Of a stretch of 64,000 nt of DNA, positions 9,035 through 17,359 are shown piece after piece; positions within the stretch are counted from its first letter, which is position 1, and the number at the start of each line of letters is the position of its first letter. This DNA is from Pseudomonadota bacterium (lineage in GTDB: Bacteria; Pseudomonadota; Gammaproteobacteria; Steroidobacterales; Steroidobacteraceae). Position numbers and translations under genes: made by a program. The notes beneath the pieces were generated by a model. It did no database searches. It was not told where the DNA came from and saw only the letters and a list, made by a program, of their open reading frames with translations. The stretch is taken from assembly GCA_018241505.1 (NCBI GenBank), contig JAFEDS010000002.1:90882-154881 (forward strand). Reading direction: 5' to 3'.

Positions 9035-9885
9035 AGCGGTCTGCCTCCGGTCAGGAGCGTAAAAGTCTGCAAAAAGTGAAAGTCGGGCCGCCGCAAGGCG
9101 AACTCCGGGCTGTGCGGGTCACACAGGCGCTGCAGCGCCTGGTAGTCGTCCGCGGCCAGATAGGGCCGCAGGCGCTCGCCCCAGGTGTCCCGAAAGATCG
9201 TCTGATACAGATAGTCCGCGTCGAGCTTTGACAGCGGTGCAACTCGTTCAATGACGAGAGTGCGGGCCTGAACATTCTGCAGGCCCGCACTTCGCAACAG
9301 TCCCACGAGCCCCCGGACGGCGGTTGTGTCACGTTCTTGCAAACCGTAGCGGTCGAGGTAGTACGCCCGATCCGCCTCTCGCGTTACTCGTTCCAGGCGC
9401 GCATCCCACGCGAAGTACATTTCCGGGAGGAAGCCACCCTGCCCCAACGCCATGCGCCCTCCGGGCCGCAGCAGATCGACCAGGGTTAGTATGCCCGCCA
9501 GCCGATCACGCAGATGATTGATGGTGTTGACACACCAGATGAGGTCAAACGTCCGGGGCGCGAACGGCGGCTTCAACATGTCGGCCTGGGCGATGACAGC
9601 GGTCCGTGGCGCTGTCGTCCGGGCTGCATGCACATGCGCCGTTGAGAGATCAACACCGGCAACGAGGCCGGTGCGACCCGTCAACTCTGCAAACCAGCTC
9701 AGCGCTTCGCCCGTTCCGCACCCCGCGTCCAGCACTCGCGCGCCCTCGTGGACGTTGAGAGTGTCGATGGAACGCTTCAACTCCGATTCGGCGAAGGCGT
9801 TGAAATGACGCAGCTTGGAGGTGTAGTCGCGGCTGGCGCTATCGCCCAGCAAGGCGGTGGTTCTTTTTGTGTCGAGTGACGACAT
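9031..9885 (-). CDS. Class I SAM-dependent methyltransferase
   Basis: A 284-residue protein with the S-adenosylmethionine-binding motif VLDAGCGTGEALSW at residues 51-64, an acidic motif II region (GVDLS) and a motif IV-like segment (DLIWCVNTINHL). These define a Rossmann-type methyltransferase of the UbiE/small-molecule type. The substrate is unknown. It is the first gene of an operon whose next two genes, a DUF2007-like protein and a secreted amidohydrolase, are joined by four-base overlaps. The gap to the LysR gene upstream is only 34 bases, so readthrough from lysR is possible. Confidence 0.92.
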   Translation of the reverse strand: MSSLDTKRTTALLGDSASRDYTSKLRHFNAFAESELKRSIDTLNVHEGARVLDAGCGTGEALSWFAELTGRTGLVAGVDLSTAHVHAARTTAPRTAVIAQADMLKPPFAPRTFDLIWCVNTINHLRDRLAGILTLVDLLRPGGRMALGQGGFLPEMYFAWDARLERVTREADRAYYLDRYGLQERDTTAVRGLVGLLRSAGLQNVQARTLVIERVAPLSKLDADYLYQTIFRDTWGERLRPYLAADDYQALQRLCDPHSPEFALRRPDFHFLQTFTLLTGGRPL

Positions 9886-9919
9886 CGGTTCGGATCATTG
9901 CGGCCGATTGCCCGTCAGT

Positions 9920-10867
9920 TTACACATTCGGCCGGCTGCCGGGCCTCTCACCCAGCACCGTGTCAATAAACACCCGCAAGGCCGGCGCCATTTGCCGCCG
10001 GGCGGGAAAGCACAGGAAGAAGCCGGGAAAAGGCGCGGACCAGGCTTCCAGCAAGCGCACGAGACGGCCCGCCTCGACATGCGGTGCACTCACCTGCTCG
10101 GTCGGAAAGGCGATACCGAGACCGTCGATTGCCGCCTGCAGACAGAACTCCTTGCTGTTCGCAATAATCGGCCCCTGCACGGCCACTTCAAACCACTGCC
10201 CGGCCTCCTGGAACTCCCATTTATAAGGCCGCTCGTGACCCGGCCAGCGCCAGCCGATACACGCATGGGAAACGAGATCGCGGGGGTGTTGCGGGGTACC
10301 GCGCCTCGCCAGGTACTCGGGTGCGGCAACTGCAATCTGCCGCAGGTCCGGACCGAGTCTCATGGCCACCATGTCTTTCTCTATCACCTCGCCAATCCGG
10401 ATCGCGGCATCGAATCGGCCCGCGACGAGGTCCACAACCTCATCATCCACGGTGATGTCGAGAACCACGTCGGGCCAGGCTTCGTGAAAGGACTTGAGAA
10501 CCGGTCGCACGTAGAGATCCGCGGCGGTGCGAAAACAGTGAATGCGCACGGGCCCGATGGGTTGCTCGCGCAAATGACTCGTCTGCCCCAGAGCGGCCCC
10601 GATCTCCTCGACTGCCGGCTTCACGCGCTGAAACAGTTGTTGTCCGCCCTCGGTGAGCGACACATTGCGCGTGGTTCTGTGCAGGAGGCGAACCCCCACG
10701 CGTTCCTCGAGCGAACGCACCAGTTGGCTGAGTGCCGACGAGGACACGCCCAGCTTGTGCGCCGCCCGCGAAAAGTTGAGGGCTTCGGCAACAGCAATAA
10801 ACGCGCGCAGTTGACCGAAATCACTGCTCGACAGCAGTGAGTCCCCTGTGTTCGACGGCTGATTCAT
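9920..10867 (-). CDS. LysR family transcriptional regulator
   Basis: A 315-residue LysR-type regulator. The winged helix-turn-helix spans about residues 15-75 (FGQLRAFIAVAEALNFSRAA, then LGVSSSALSQLVRSLEERVG), followed by the effector-binding periplasmic-protein-like domain. It is divergent from an SDR oxidoreductase gene, the classic arrangement in which the LysR protein represses itself and activates the neighbour from the shared intergenic region. The inducer is unknown. The sequence is most like the LysR subfamily that regulates oxidoreductases. Confidence 0.95.
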   Translation of the reverse strand: MNQPSNTGDSLLSSSDFGQLRAFIAVAEALNFSRAAHKLGVSSSALSQLVRSLEERVGVRLLHRTTRNVSLTEGGQQLFQRVKPAVEEIGAALGQTSHLREQPIGPVRIHCFRTAADLYVRPVLKSFHEAWPDVVLDITVDDEVVDLVAGRFDAAIRIGEVIEKDMVAMRLGPDLRQIAVAAPEYLARRGTPQHPRDLVSHACIGWRWPGHERPYKWEFQEAGQWFEVAVQGPIIANSKEFCLQAAIDGLGIAFPTEQVSAPHVEAGRLVRLLEAWSAPFPGFFLCFPARRQMAPALRVFIDTVLGERPGSRPNV

Positions 10868-10962
10868 GAGCCCAGCTTACAAGAGCAATTAGCGCCGGGC
10901 CATTAATCGCGCGCCGGCGTGCGCTTAGAGTAGCGCACGTGGTTGATTTGAGGATTTCCCCT
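10868..10962. promoter_or_regulatory. Divergent lysR-SDR regulatory region
   Basis: The 95 bases between the divergent LysR and SDR genes must hold both promoters and, by family precedent, a LysR operator with a T-N11-A core. The stretch contains ATTAGCGCCGGGCCATTAAT (10889-10908), in which ATTA and TAAT form an interrupted inverted repeat that could be the binding site. GAGG at 10950-10953 serves as ribosome-binding site for the SDR start at 10963. No experiment supports the operator; it is read from geometry. Confidence 0.5.
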
Positions 10963-11784
10963 ATGAAGAATTGGTTGATTACCGGCGTTTCCCGCGGCTT
11001 GGGAAAGGCGTTGGCTGAGGCTGCACTAGCGCGCGGCGACACAGTGATAGGAACTGTCCGCGAAGGCAATCCGGATATTGCCCAAGGCAACGGTGCGTTC
11101 CACCCCTTACTTTTGGACGTGCGCGATCCCAAGGCGATTGAGACAGCCGTATCGCGCGCCTTCGATCTCGTTGACCGCCTGGATGTAGTAGTCAACAACG
11201 CAGGTTACGGACTGCTGGGACCTGTCGAAGCCGTAACCGACACCGACATGACTCGCTTGTTCGAAGTCAATGTGTTTGGTCCGCTACGGGTGATCCGGGC
11301 GGTGTTGCCGCGGCTGCGCGCGCAGCGCTCGGGGCACATCATCAATATCACATCGATCGCAGGCCGGGCGCCCAATGCCGGATCCGGTGTGTATTCGGCG
11401 ACCAAGGCGGCTCTCGAGGGACTGTCGCAATCTTTGTGGCAGGAGCTGCGGCCGCTCGGCATCCATGTGAGTGCGGTTGCCCCAGGCGCCTTCCGGACCG
11501 ACTTCCTGACCGACCATTCCATTCGCCAGACTTCGCTCCGCTCGGAAGACTACGCTACGTCGGTGGGTACAATCGTAACCGCCCTACGCCAGACGGATGG
11601 CCGGCAAATCGGCGATCCTGAGCGCTGTGCGCAGGGTATTCTCGCTGTTGTGGATTCCAACACGCCGCCTCTGCACCTGCTGCTGGGGTCGGATGCGTTA
11701 CGGCGCGCGCGTGTGAAGCTCGACCAGGTGATTGATGAAATGGATCAGTGGGAGCAGGTAACCCGCTCGACTGACTTTCCGTGA
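10963..11784 (+). CDS. Short-chain dehydrogenase/reductase
   Basis: A 273-residue classical SDR. The cofactor motif TGVSRGLG near the N-terminus, NNAG in the following strand, a serine in NITSIAG, and YSATK as the catalytic Tyr-Lys pair are all present. The ATG at 10963 follows GAGG; an in-frame GTG 24 bases earlier lacks one. SDRs of this length with this pattern oxidise or reduce small alcohols or ketones using NAD(P). The substrate is unknown. It is divergent from and probably controlled by the LysR gene. Confidence 0.94.
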   Translation: MKNWLITGVSRGLGKALAEAALARGDTVIGTVREGNPDIAQGNGAFHPLLLDVRDPKAIETAVSRAFDLVDRLDVVVNNAGYGLLGPVEAVTDTDMTRLFEVNVFGPLRVIRAVLPRLRAQRSGHIINITSIAGRAPNAGSGVYSATKAALEGLSQSLWQELRPLGIHVSAVAPGAFRTDFLTDHSIRQTSLRSEDYATSVGTIVTALRQTDGRQIGDPERCAQGILAVVDSNTPPLHLLLGSDALRRARVKLDQVIDEMDQWEQVTRSTDFP

Positions 11785-11797
11785 GCACGGCGGCAGG

Positions 11798-12277
11798 CTA
11801 TGGCCGCAGGAAATCCTGCGTCACTTCGCGAATCTGGCGCTCGAGCCAGTCGGCCATGGCCCGCTCCTGCTGCACGTGTTCCTCACACATGCGGACCACC
11901 TCCGGCTCTTCGAGCACCGCGGCTGCCGCCCCCAGCGACAGATAGGCGCCGATCTCGAAGTGCCTCCAGGAGTAGTCGGCGAGACAATCCTTCACCGGCT
12001 CATCCGGGGTAACTTCGACCGCGAAGGCCCGCGCAATGCCAATGAAACGGCTTGCCAGGTCCTTGACGGTCGAGGTGTCGGAGCCTATCTGCTTGAGGCA
12101 CACCTCGATCCGTTGCACCTGGGCGAGCGAGACGCGCCAGTGCTCGCGAAATCCCGCGGCGAGCTCAGGAAAGCGCCCGAGGCGGTCAGCCATCCGGTCC
12201 AGAGTATCGACACTGGCGCGCTCCATCGCGTGTGCATCGCGCAACCAGGCTATGAGCGTCTGTTTGCTCTTGGTCAT
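11798..12277 (-). CDS. Ferritin-like (DUF892/YciE-type) protein
   Basis: A 159-residue all-helical protein. The start MTKSKQTLIAWLRDAHAMER has GGAG upstream, while the open frame extends further to 12346 without need. The pattern, with DAHAMERA and later EEHVQQERAMADWLERQI, contains repeated E/H-rich helices like the ferritin-like DUF892 (YciE) family of stress-linked proteins. Possible metal ligands are visible, but I cannot assign a di-iron site with certainty. It ends 13 bases from the convergent SDR stop. Confidence 0.8.
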   Translation of the reverse strand: MTKSKQTLIAWLRDAHAMERASVDTLDRMADRLGRFPELAAGFREHWRVSLAQVQRIEVCLKQIGSDTSTVKDLASRFIGIARAFAVEVTPDEPVKDCLADYSWRHFEIGAYLSLGAAAAVLEEPEVVRMCEEHVQQERAMADWLERQIREVTQDFLRP

Positions 12278-12357
12278 GGTCCCACTCCCGACGGCAATCG
12301 CCGCAAATCGGCGCATCACCGAATTGGTTGAAGGCGATTCAGTCAACTCACACCACG

Positions 12358-12873
12358 TTATTTGTGCACGGGGGCACCCTCCGAGGCCACGGTCGTCGCC
12401 TCCTCCGGCGACACGTTCACAGCCTCCGACACCACGCTGTCGGGACTGAACATGTCACGGTAGAGCTTCCAACCGCCGTTGGTTTTCTTCCAGATACGCA
12501 GGTACTTGCCGGTTTCCACATCCTGGCCCACTCGAACGTTTCTAACCTTGTAGACACCCTGCTCGATGCCGACGTCCCCGCGCACCACGCTCCAGGTCGT
12601 TTCGTTGCCAAAACCGATGTACTTGTCGATGTTGGCTTCGAAAAAGGCGGCAATGGCCGGCTTGCCTTCTATGAGCGGATGCCGGGGTGGAAGGATCTGG
12701 GCGTCGTCGGTGTAGTGCGCCGCTGTGCGAAGAGCATCGCCTTGGTTGAAGTCGCGCGTGACGGCGGTGGTGACCGCCGATGGCAGGCCGTCTTCAATTT
12801 TGCCGCAGCCGCTGAGACTCGCGCAGCCAATCGCTATCAGCATCGAGGTGGTCGCCACTGTACACGTAGTCAT
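12358..12873 (-). CDS. NTF2-like (DUF4440) lipoprotein
   Basis: A 171-residue protein with an N-terminal signal ending in the lipobox LSGC (IGCASLSGCGK), so it is probably lipid-anchored. The ATG at 12873 follows GGAGG; a TTG 15 bases upstream is less likely. The mature part has the SnoaL/NTF2-like pattern (FNQGDALRTAAHYTDDAQIL, PLIEGKPAIAAFF, WKKTNGGWKLYRDMF) seen in DUF4440 proteins, which form a cone-shaped fold used for ligand binding or as small enzymes. Its role is unknown. It is divergent from the ELWxxDGT-repeat gene. Confidence 0.88.
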   Translation of the reverse strand: MTTCTVATTSMLIAIGCASLSGCGKIEDGLPSAVTTAVTRDFNQGDALRTAAHYTDDAQILPPRHPLIEGKPAIAAFFEANIDKYIGFGNETTWSVVRGDVGIEQGVYKVRNVRVGQDVETGKYLRIWKKTNGGWKLYRDMFSPDSVVSEAVNVSPEEATTVASEGAPVHK

Positions 12874-13097
12874 GTGTGCGTCCTCCAAAGAGCTTCGGCG
12901 CTATTTTGGACCCTCTGCGCGCAGATCCCAAGAGCGGCCGGAGTCGGTTTGCAGTGCAAAGTCACCCCCAGCTAGGGCGCGAGCCGGACATAATCTGCCC
13001 CACCGGCCGGCCGGCCGGGGGTCCGCTACCGTCGGTCCCCGCCAATATGCTAGCTTTGCAGTCGCGCCCCCAGAACAACAATAACTCGAAGGGATTC

Positions 13098-16000
13098 ATG
13101 TTCGTCGCTTCCGATCTCCATGCCCGCGGCATCTGGCGGCGGTTCCTGTGCCTGTTGTTGCTCGGACTCGGATACCTTGGGTCCGCACAGGCCGCGCAAT
13201 TGCTCCGCGACATCAACACCTCGGTCGAACAAGCCAGCTCCTCGCCGCACCAGTTCGCCTTGATGGGGGACATCGCCTTCTTCGTCGCCCAGGACGACGA
13301 CCACGGGGCCGAGCTTTGGCGCAGCGACGGCTCAGAGGCAGGAACCTACCTTCTGGCCGACATCCGACCCGGTCCGGACACCAGCTATCCGGAAGACCTG
13401 GTAGTCGTCAATGGGACGCTCTATTTCTCTGCCGATGATGGCGTCAACGGCCGCGAGTTGTGGCGTTCCGACGGTACGATTGCCGGAACGTACATGCTGG
13501 CCGATATCGCTCCGGGATCGGCCAGTGGCTTCGTTGGCACCACGGTCAACATCACCAACGGCCCCCTTTTCCAGCTAATCACCATCTCGTCGCTGTATCC
13601 GATCGTCGCCAGCGGGCCCTATGTGTATTTCATCGCCAGCGACGGGGTCACTGGCGCCGAGCTGTGGCGCACGAATGGCATGCTGGCGGGAACCATCCGA
13701 TTGACTCAATTGGCGGCGGCCGGCGCCAGCACCACATCAATCAAACACATGACGGCCTTCGGCTCGCATCTCGCATTCACGGCGAGCGATGCGTCCGCGG
13801 GGGAAGAATTGTGGATCACCGACGGCACTCCGGGCGGCACGAGCCGCGTCACCGACATCAACCCCGGCACCGGCGGCTCGTACCCGGATCAACTCACGGT
13901 CGCGGCCAATCAACTGTTCTTCACCGCAACCGATGGCCAACATGGCCGCGAGTTGTGGCATAGCGATGGCACTGCCGGCGGCACGCACATGGTTGCGGAC
14001 CTGACAGCCGGGGCCGCAGACACCCTCATCAGTGATCTCACATCGACCGGCGAGCAGGTGTTCTTCGCAGCGAATTCCTCGCTGTGGCGCAGCGATGGAA
14101 CCCCAGCCGGGACCATCGCCCTGAGCAACTCTCAAACTCCGAAGTACCTGAGCGCCTTCGGACATCGCATTGTCTATCGGACCGGCGACGCGTTTGTGAA
14201 TTCGACGGCCGAACTGTGGATCAGTGACGGCACAGTCGCGGGCACCACGCGATTGTTTCAGAGCTCTACTCCGGACAACTACAACCGCCGCGCCTCCGCG
14301 CCGCTGATCGCCGGCAATCACTTCTACTTCATGGACCAGACCGACGCTGACGGACTCGGCATCTGGGCAAGCGACGGAACGAGCTCGGGGACTGTCGCAG
14401 TTGACACCGTAGTACCGCCGCCTAACAGTACGTCCGACGCAAATCTGCTCCGCGCGCGCCTGGCAGGCGCTTCCGGGAATGGTGTCGTTTATTTCATTGA
14501 TACGGACGCGCAATACATGATCCAGTTGTGGCGCACGGACGGCACGCCGGGCGGCACTTTCGAGCTTGGCAGTGTAGTTGGTGTAACCCAATCCGGTGGG
14601 GCTACGCCGGTCGCTACGGGTCAAACGGTGGCCTACTTCACTCCCTACAGCAGCACCATCGGAACCGAACTGAGCATCACGGACGGCACGGTCGCGGGGA
14701 CCCGCACGGTGAAGGACATTGCACAGAGCCACATCAATGGCTCCAGCTCACCGCTCGACTTCACGCTCATGGGCAACGCGGTCCTGTTCACAGCTACACC
14801 CGCGGACAACGCCCCTGCCCAATTGTGGTCCACCGATGGCACGTCCGCTGGGACTCAAATGCTGGTGGATGTCAGTGCCGGCTCTACTACCGGTGGCATA
14901 TCCCAGCTCGTCAAGTTGGGATCGAAGGCCCTGCTCACGGCCACCACGCCGGCCGCCGGGAATGAGCTCTGGATTACGGATGGAACTGTCGCGGGCACTC
15001 AACTCGTCAAGGACCTCGTGCCAGGACCGGATGGCTCGAACCCCTGGCTCGATGGCGGCACGCTGTTGAATTCCAGCCTCATCTTTCCGACCACCACCGG
15101 CTCAGGCACCGTGGCATCTATTTGGGCAACAGATGGCACCCCTGGCGGGACGGTGCTGCTCAAAGCCGCTCCGCCAAATACATTCGGTCCTTTCCTGACT
15201 GCAGGCGTTTACGCTTACTTCCCGCTTCCTAACACAAACAGCGGCAACGTTCTGTGGAAAACGGACGGCACCCCCGGCGGAACGCAAACGGCGTTGCCTG
15301 CCACTATGACTTTCGACAGCATTGCGGGCTCCGCCGGCGGATACCTGTTCTTCGGGGCAAGCGACAACGGTGGCGGACTACAACTGTGGCGCACCGATGG
15401 CACTGCCGCCGGAACCATCCCGCTCACCAATCTCTCGTTGGGTACTGGCGCGATATCACGCGGCACGGCGCTGGGTTCGCGATTGATATTTACAATATGC
15501 CCGTTTTCCGGCACCTGCGGTATCTACGCATCGGATGGCTCCGCCAACGGAACCGTAAGGCTGGCGGATGGGTCGTTGCAGTACTACTTGCGTGGCTATG
15601 CCGTTGTTTCAGGCAATCAGCTCTATTTCTCGGGAGTGCGCCCCGGCCAGTCACAACCTGAGATCTGGGTAACCGATGGAACGCCCGGCGGTACCCATCC
15701 CGTCGATCCGGGCAATGCGGCCGGTCTCTCCTACCCCAACAACTTCGTGTCATTCGCCGGCGTGGTCCTGTGCACGGTCAACTCGCCGAAGTATGGTGGA
15801 GCGATATTTCGCACCGACGGCTCGCCGCAAGGCACCTGGCTGGTCGCCACAGGCCCCCTGTTTCCAGGCCCCTTCTCGGCCCAAATGCCCAATCCACCGG
15901 GCTTTGCCGCGAATGCACTGACCGCCATAGGCAACCGCGTTTATTTCAACGGCGCCAACTGGAGCTCGGGAAGCGAACCGTTTGTTCTCAACGCGACCGA

Positions 16001-16526
16001 TCCGGTGGCGAACGACGACCGCTACATCATCTCGCCGCCGGCGCTTACGCACCTCGAGGTGTTGGAAAACGATGGAATCGTCACTGGAGCGATCGATCCG
16101 GCCACCGTGTCGATCGTGTCCACTCCCACGTTTGGGACTGCGACGGTTGACAGCAGCACGGGGCAGATTGTTTATACACCCCATGTTGTGGTGGGGCGGG
16201 ACTCACTGACTTACACCGTGCGAAGCGCATCGGGGGCGGTGTCCAACACGGCGCGGGTTGATGTGATTATTGGAGGCGCTGATGGGGGGACCGTGCCGGC
16301 TAGCGGCACTGGGTCTGGGGGCACCGGGGGCACTGGCGCCGGAGGCACCGGCACCGGAGGCACCGGCACGGGAGGCACGGGTACCGGCGGCACGGCCGGG
16401 AGCGGCGACGCAGGCAGCGAGGGCGGCAAAGGTGGCGGCGGGGCGTTTGGCTTCGCGGAGTTGCTTTTGTTGAGTTTGTTGGGATGGTCGTCCCGAAGAC
16501 CGAGCCGGGCGACGCGAGCGTTCTGA
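13098..16526 (+). CDS. Large secreted ELWxxDGTxxGT-repeat protein with C-terminal sorting tail
   Basis: A 1142-residue secreted protein starting at the ATG at 13098 (AAGGG upstream), with a signal peptide ending near AQAAQLL. I count 18 copies of a motif such as ELWRSDGTIAGT, spaced about 45-70 residues, which in related proteins form beta-propeller blades. Near residue 970 a cadherin-like/VCBS-like domain follows (LEVLENDGIVTGAIDP). The C-terminus has a glycine/threonine-rich spacer, then GGGGAFGFAELLLLSLLGW and a basic tail. This fits the GlyGly-CTERM type of rhombosortase sorting signal. Probably surface-attached or released; ligand unknown. Confidence 0.92.
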   Translation: MFVASDLHARGIWRRFLCLLLLGLGYLGSAQAAQLLRDINTSVEQASSSPHQFALMGDIAFFVAQDDDHGAELWRSDGSEAGTYLLADIRPGPDTSYPEDLVVVNGTLYFSADDGVNGRELWRSDGTIAGTYMLADIAPGSASGFVGTTVNITNGPLFQLITISSLYPIVASGPYVYFIASDGVTGAELWRTNGMLAGTIRLTQLAAAGASTTSIKHMTAFGSHLAFTASDASAGEELWITDGTPGGTSRVTDINPGTGGSYPDQLTVAANQLFFTATDGQHGRELWHSDGTAGGTHMVADLTAGAADTLISDLTSTGEQVFFAANSSLWRSDGTPAGTIALSNSQTPKYLSAFGHRIVYRTGDAFVNSTAELWISDGTVAGTTRLFQSSTPDNYNRRASAPLIAGNHFYFMDQTDADGLGIWASDGTSSGTVAVDTVVPPPNSTSDANLLRARLAGASGNGVVYFIDTDAQYMIQLWRTDGTPGGTFELGSVVGVTQSGGATPVATGQTVAYFTPYSSTIGTELSITDGTVAGTRTVKDIAQSHINGSSSPLDFTLMGNAVLFTATPADNAPAQLWSTDGTSAGTQMLVDVSAGSTTGGISQLVKLGSKALLTATTPAAGNELWITDGTVAGTQLVKDLVPGPDGSNPWLDGGTLLNSSLIFPTTTGSGTVASIWATDGTPGGTVLLKAAPPNTFGPFLTAGVYAYFPLPNTNSGNVLWKTDGTPGGTQTALPATMTFDSIAGSAGGYLFFGASDNGGGLQLWRTDGTAAGTIPLTNLSLGTGAISRGTALGSRLIFTICPFSGTCGIYASDGSANGTVRLADGSLQYYLRGYAVVSGNQLYFSGVRPGQSQPEIWVTDGTPGGTHPVDPGNAAGLSYPNNFVSFAGVVLCTVNSPKYGGAIFRTDGSPQGTWLVATGPLFPGPFSAQMPNPPGFAANALTAIGNRVYFNGANWSSGSEPFVLNATDPVANDDRYIISPPALTHLEVLENDGIVTGAIDPATVSIVSTPTFGTATVDSSTGQIVYTPHVVVGRDSLTYTVRSASGAVSNTARVDVIIGGADGGTVPASGTGSGGTGGTGAGGTGTGGTGTGGTGTGGTAGSGDAGSEGGKGGGGAFGFAELLLLSLLGWSSRRPSRATRAF

Positions 16527-16609
16527 TTCCTGGCAGGTCGGACAGCGGATCACAAACCTCCAGCCGCTGTCCGACCTGCTTCCATCGGGCCCGCGGGACC
16601 CGCGTGGTA

Positions 16610-17125
16610 TCAGTCCCAGCAGAGCTCGCCGGAAATCTGCGCGACCAATTGTCCGTTGATTGTCTTGCCGACGGAGAAAATGCTGCCGGTCGCATTCTTG
16701 AAGCGGCCCGTAGCGCCTTCAATGCGCTCGAATGCCGCAAAGAATCCGCCGGTGGGGGTGCCGGTTGCCGTATCAAACACGCCCGTGTCCCGCAAGGTGA
16801 TTGTTTCGTGCGAGGCGAGCGTAATATGCAGTACCCCGCTGTACGCGAGGGTCGCCGGCGCATCGGGAGCGGTTGTCAAACCAGCATCGAGACTGTCAGC
16901 CACAAATGACGTCACTCCGTTGAGGCCCAGATTCCCTTTGATCGTCCCCATGGTGCACAAGCCCACCGCGCTCGTGCAACCTTTAGCAAACTGAGTCGCT
17001 ACAATCTCTGCATGTAGCGGCGCGCAGATGGGGCCCTTGAGCTCGGCTGCAAAGAGACTGCCTGGCAACGCAACGATCGCCATCGACACGATGGCGGCGC
17101 GCATGCGCGCACTGGTGTTGGACAT
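16610..17125 (-). CDS. Secreted beta-barrel-like hypothetical protein
   Basis: A 171-residue protein with a signal peptide ending at LFAAEL, preceded by GGAG. The mature part contains FERIEGATGRFKNATGSI, a Gly-rich hairpin pattern also seen in allene-oxide-cyclase-like or dirigent-like barrels, but I cannot assign the family firmly. Four cysteines (ICAPLHAEIV, GCTSAVGLC, ELCWD) may form disulfides in the periplasm. It is convergent with the ELWxxDGT gene. No operon partner is visible. Confidence 0.75.
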   Translation of the reverse strand: MSNTSARMRAAIVSMAIVALPGSLFAAELKGPICAPLHAEIVATQFAKGCTSAVGLCTMGTIKGNLGLNGVTSFVADSLDAGLTTAPDAPATLAYSGVLHITLASHETITLRDTGVFDTATGTPTGGFFAAFERIEGATGRFKNATGSIFSVGKTINGQLVAQISGELCWD

Positions 17126-17359
17126 ATTTGTATCTCCGTTACGATTGAGTTTTAGAAGACAGACGCGGCCGTTTTGGCGTGCGGACTCGATAGGCCGACT
17201 GCATGTCTGCTCTGGTAATCGTAATGGGCGCAACGATGGCGACGGGCCGGCGCCGTTTCCCTCGTTCCCGCGCGGGCGCAACGGTGCCGGCATGGGCGGA
17301 AGACTGCCCGGCCCGCTCAATGTGCCATTATGTCAGGTGTCACAAGTTGAAGCCGTCAC

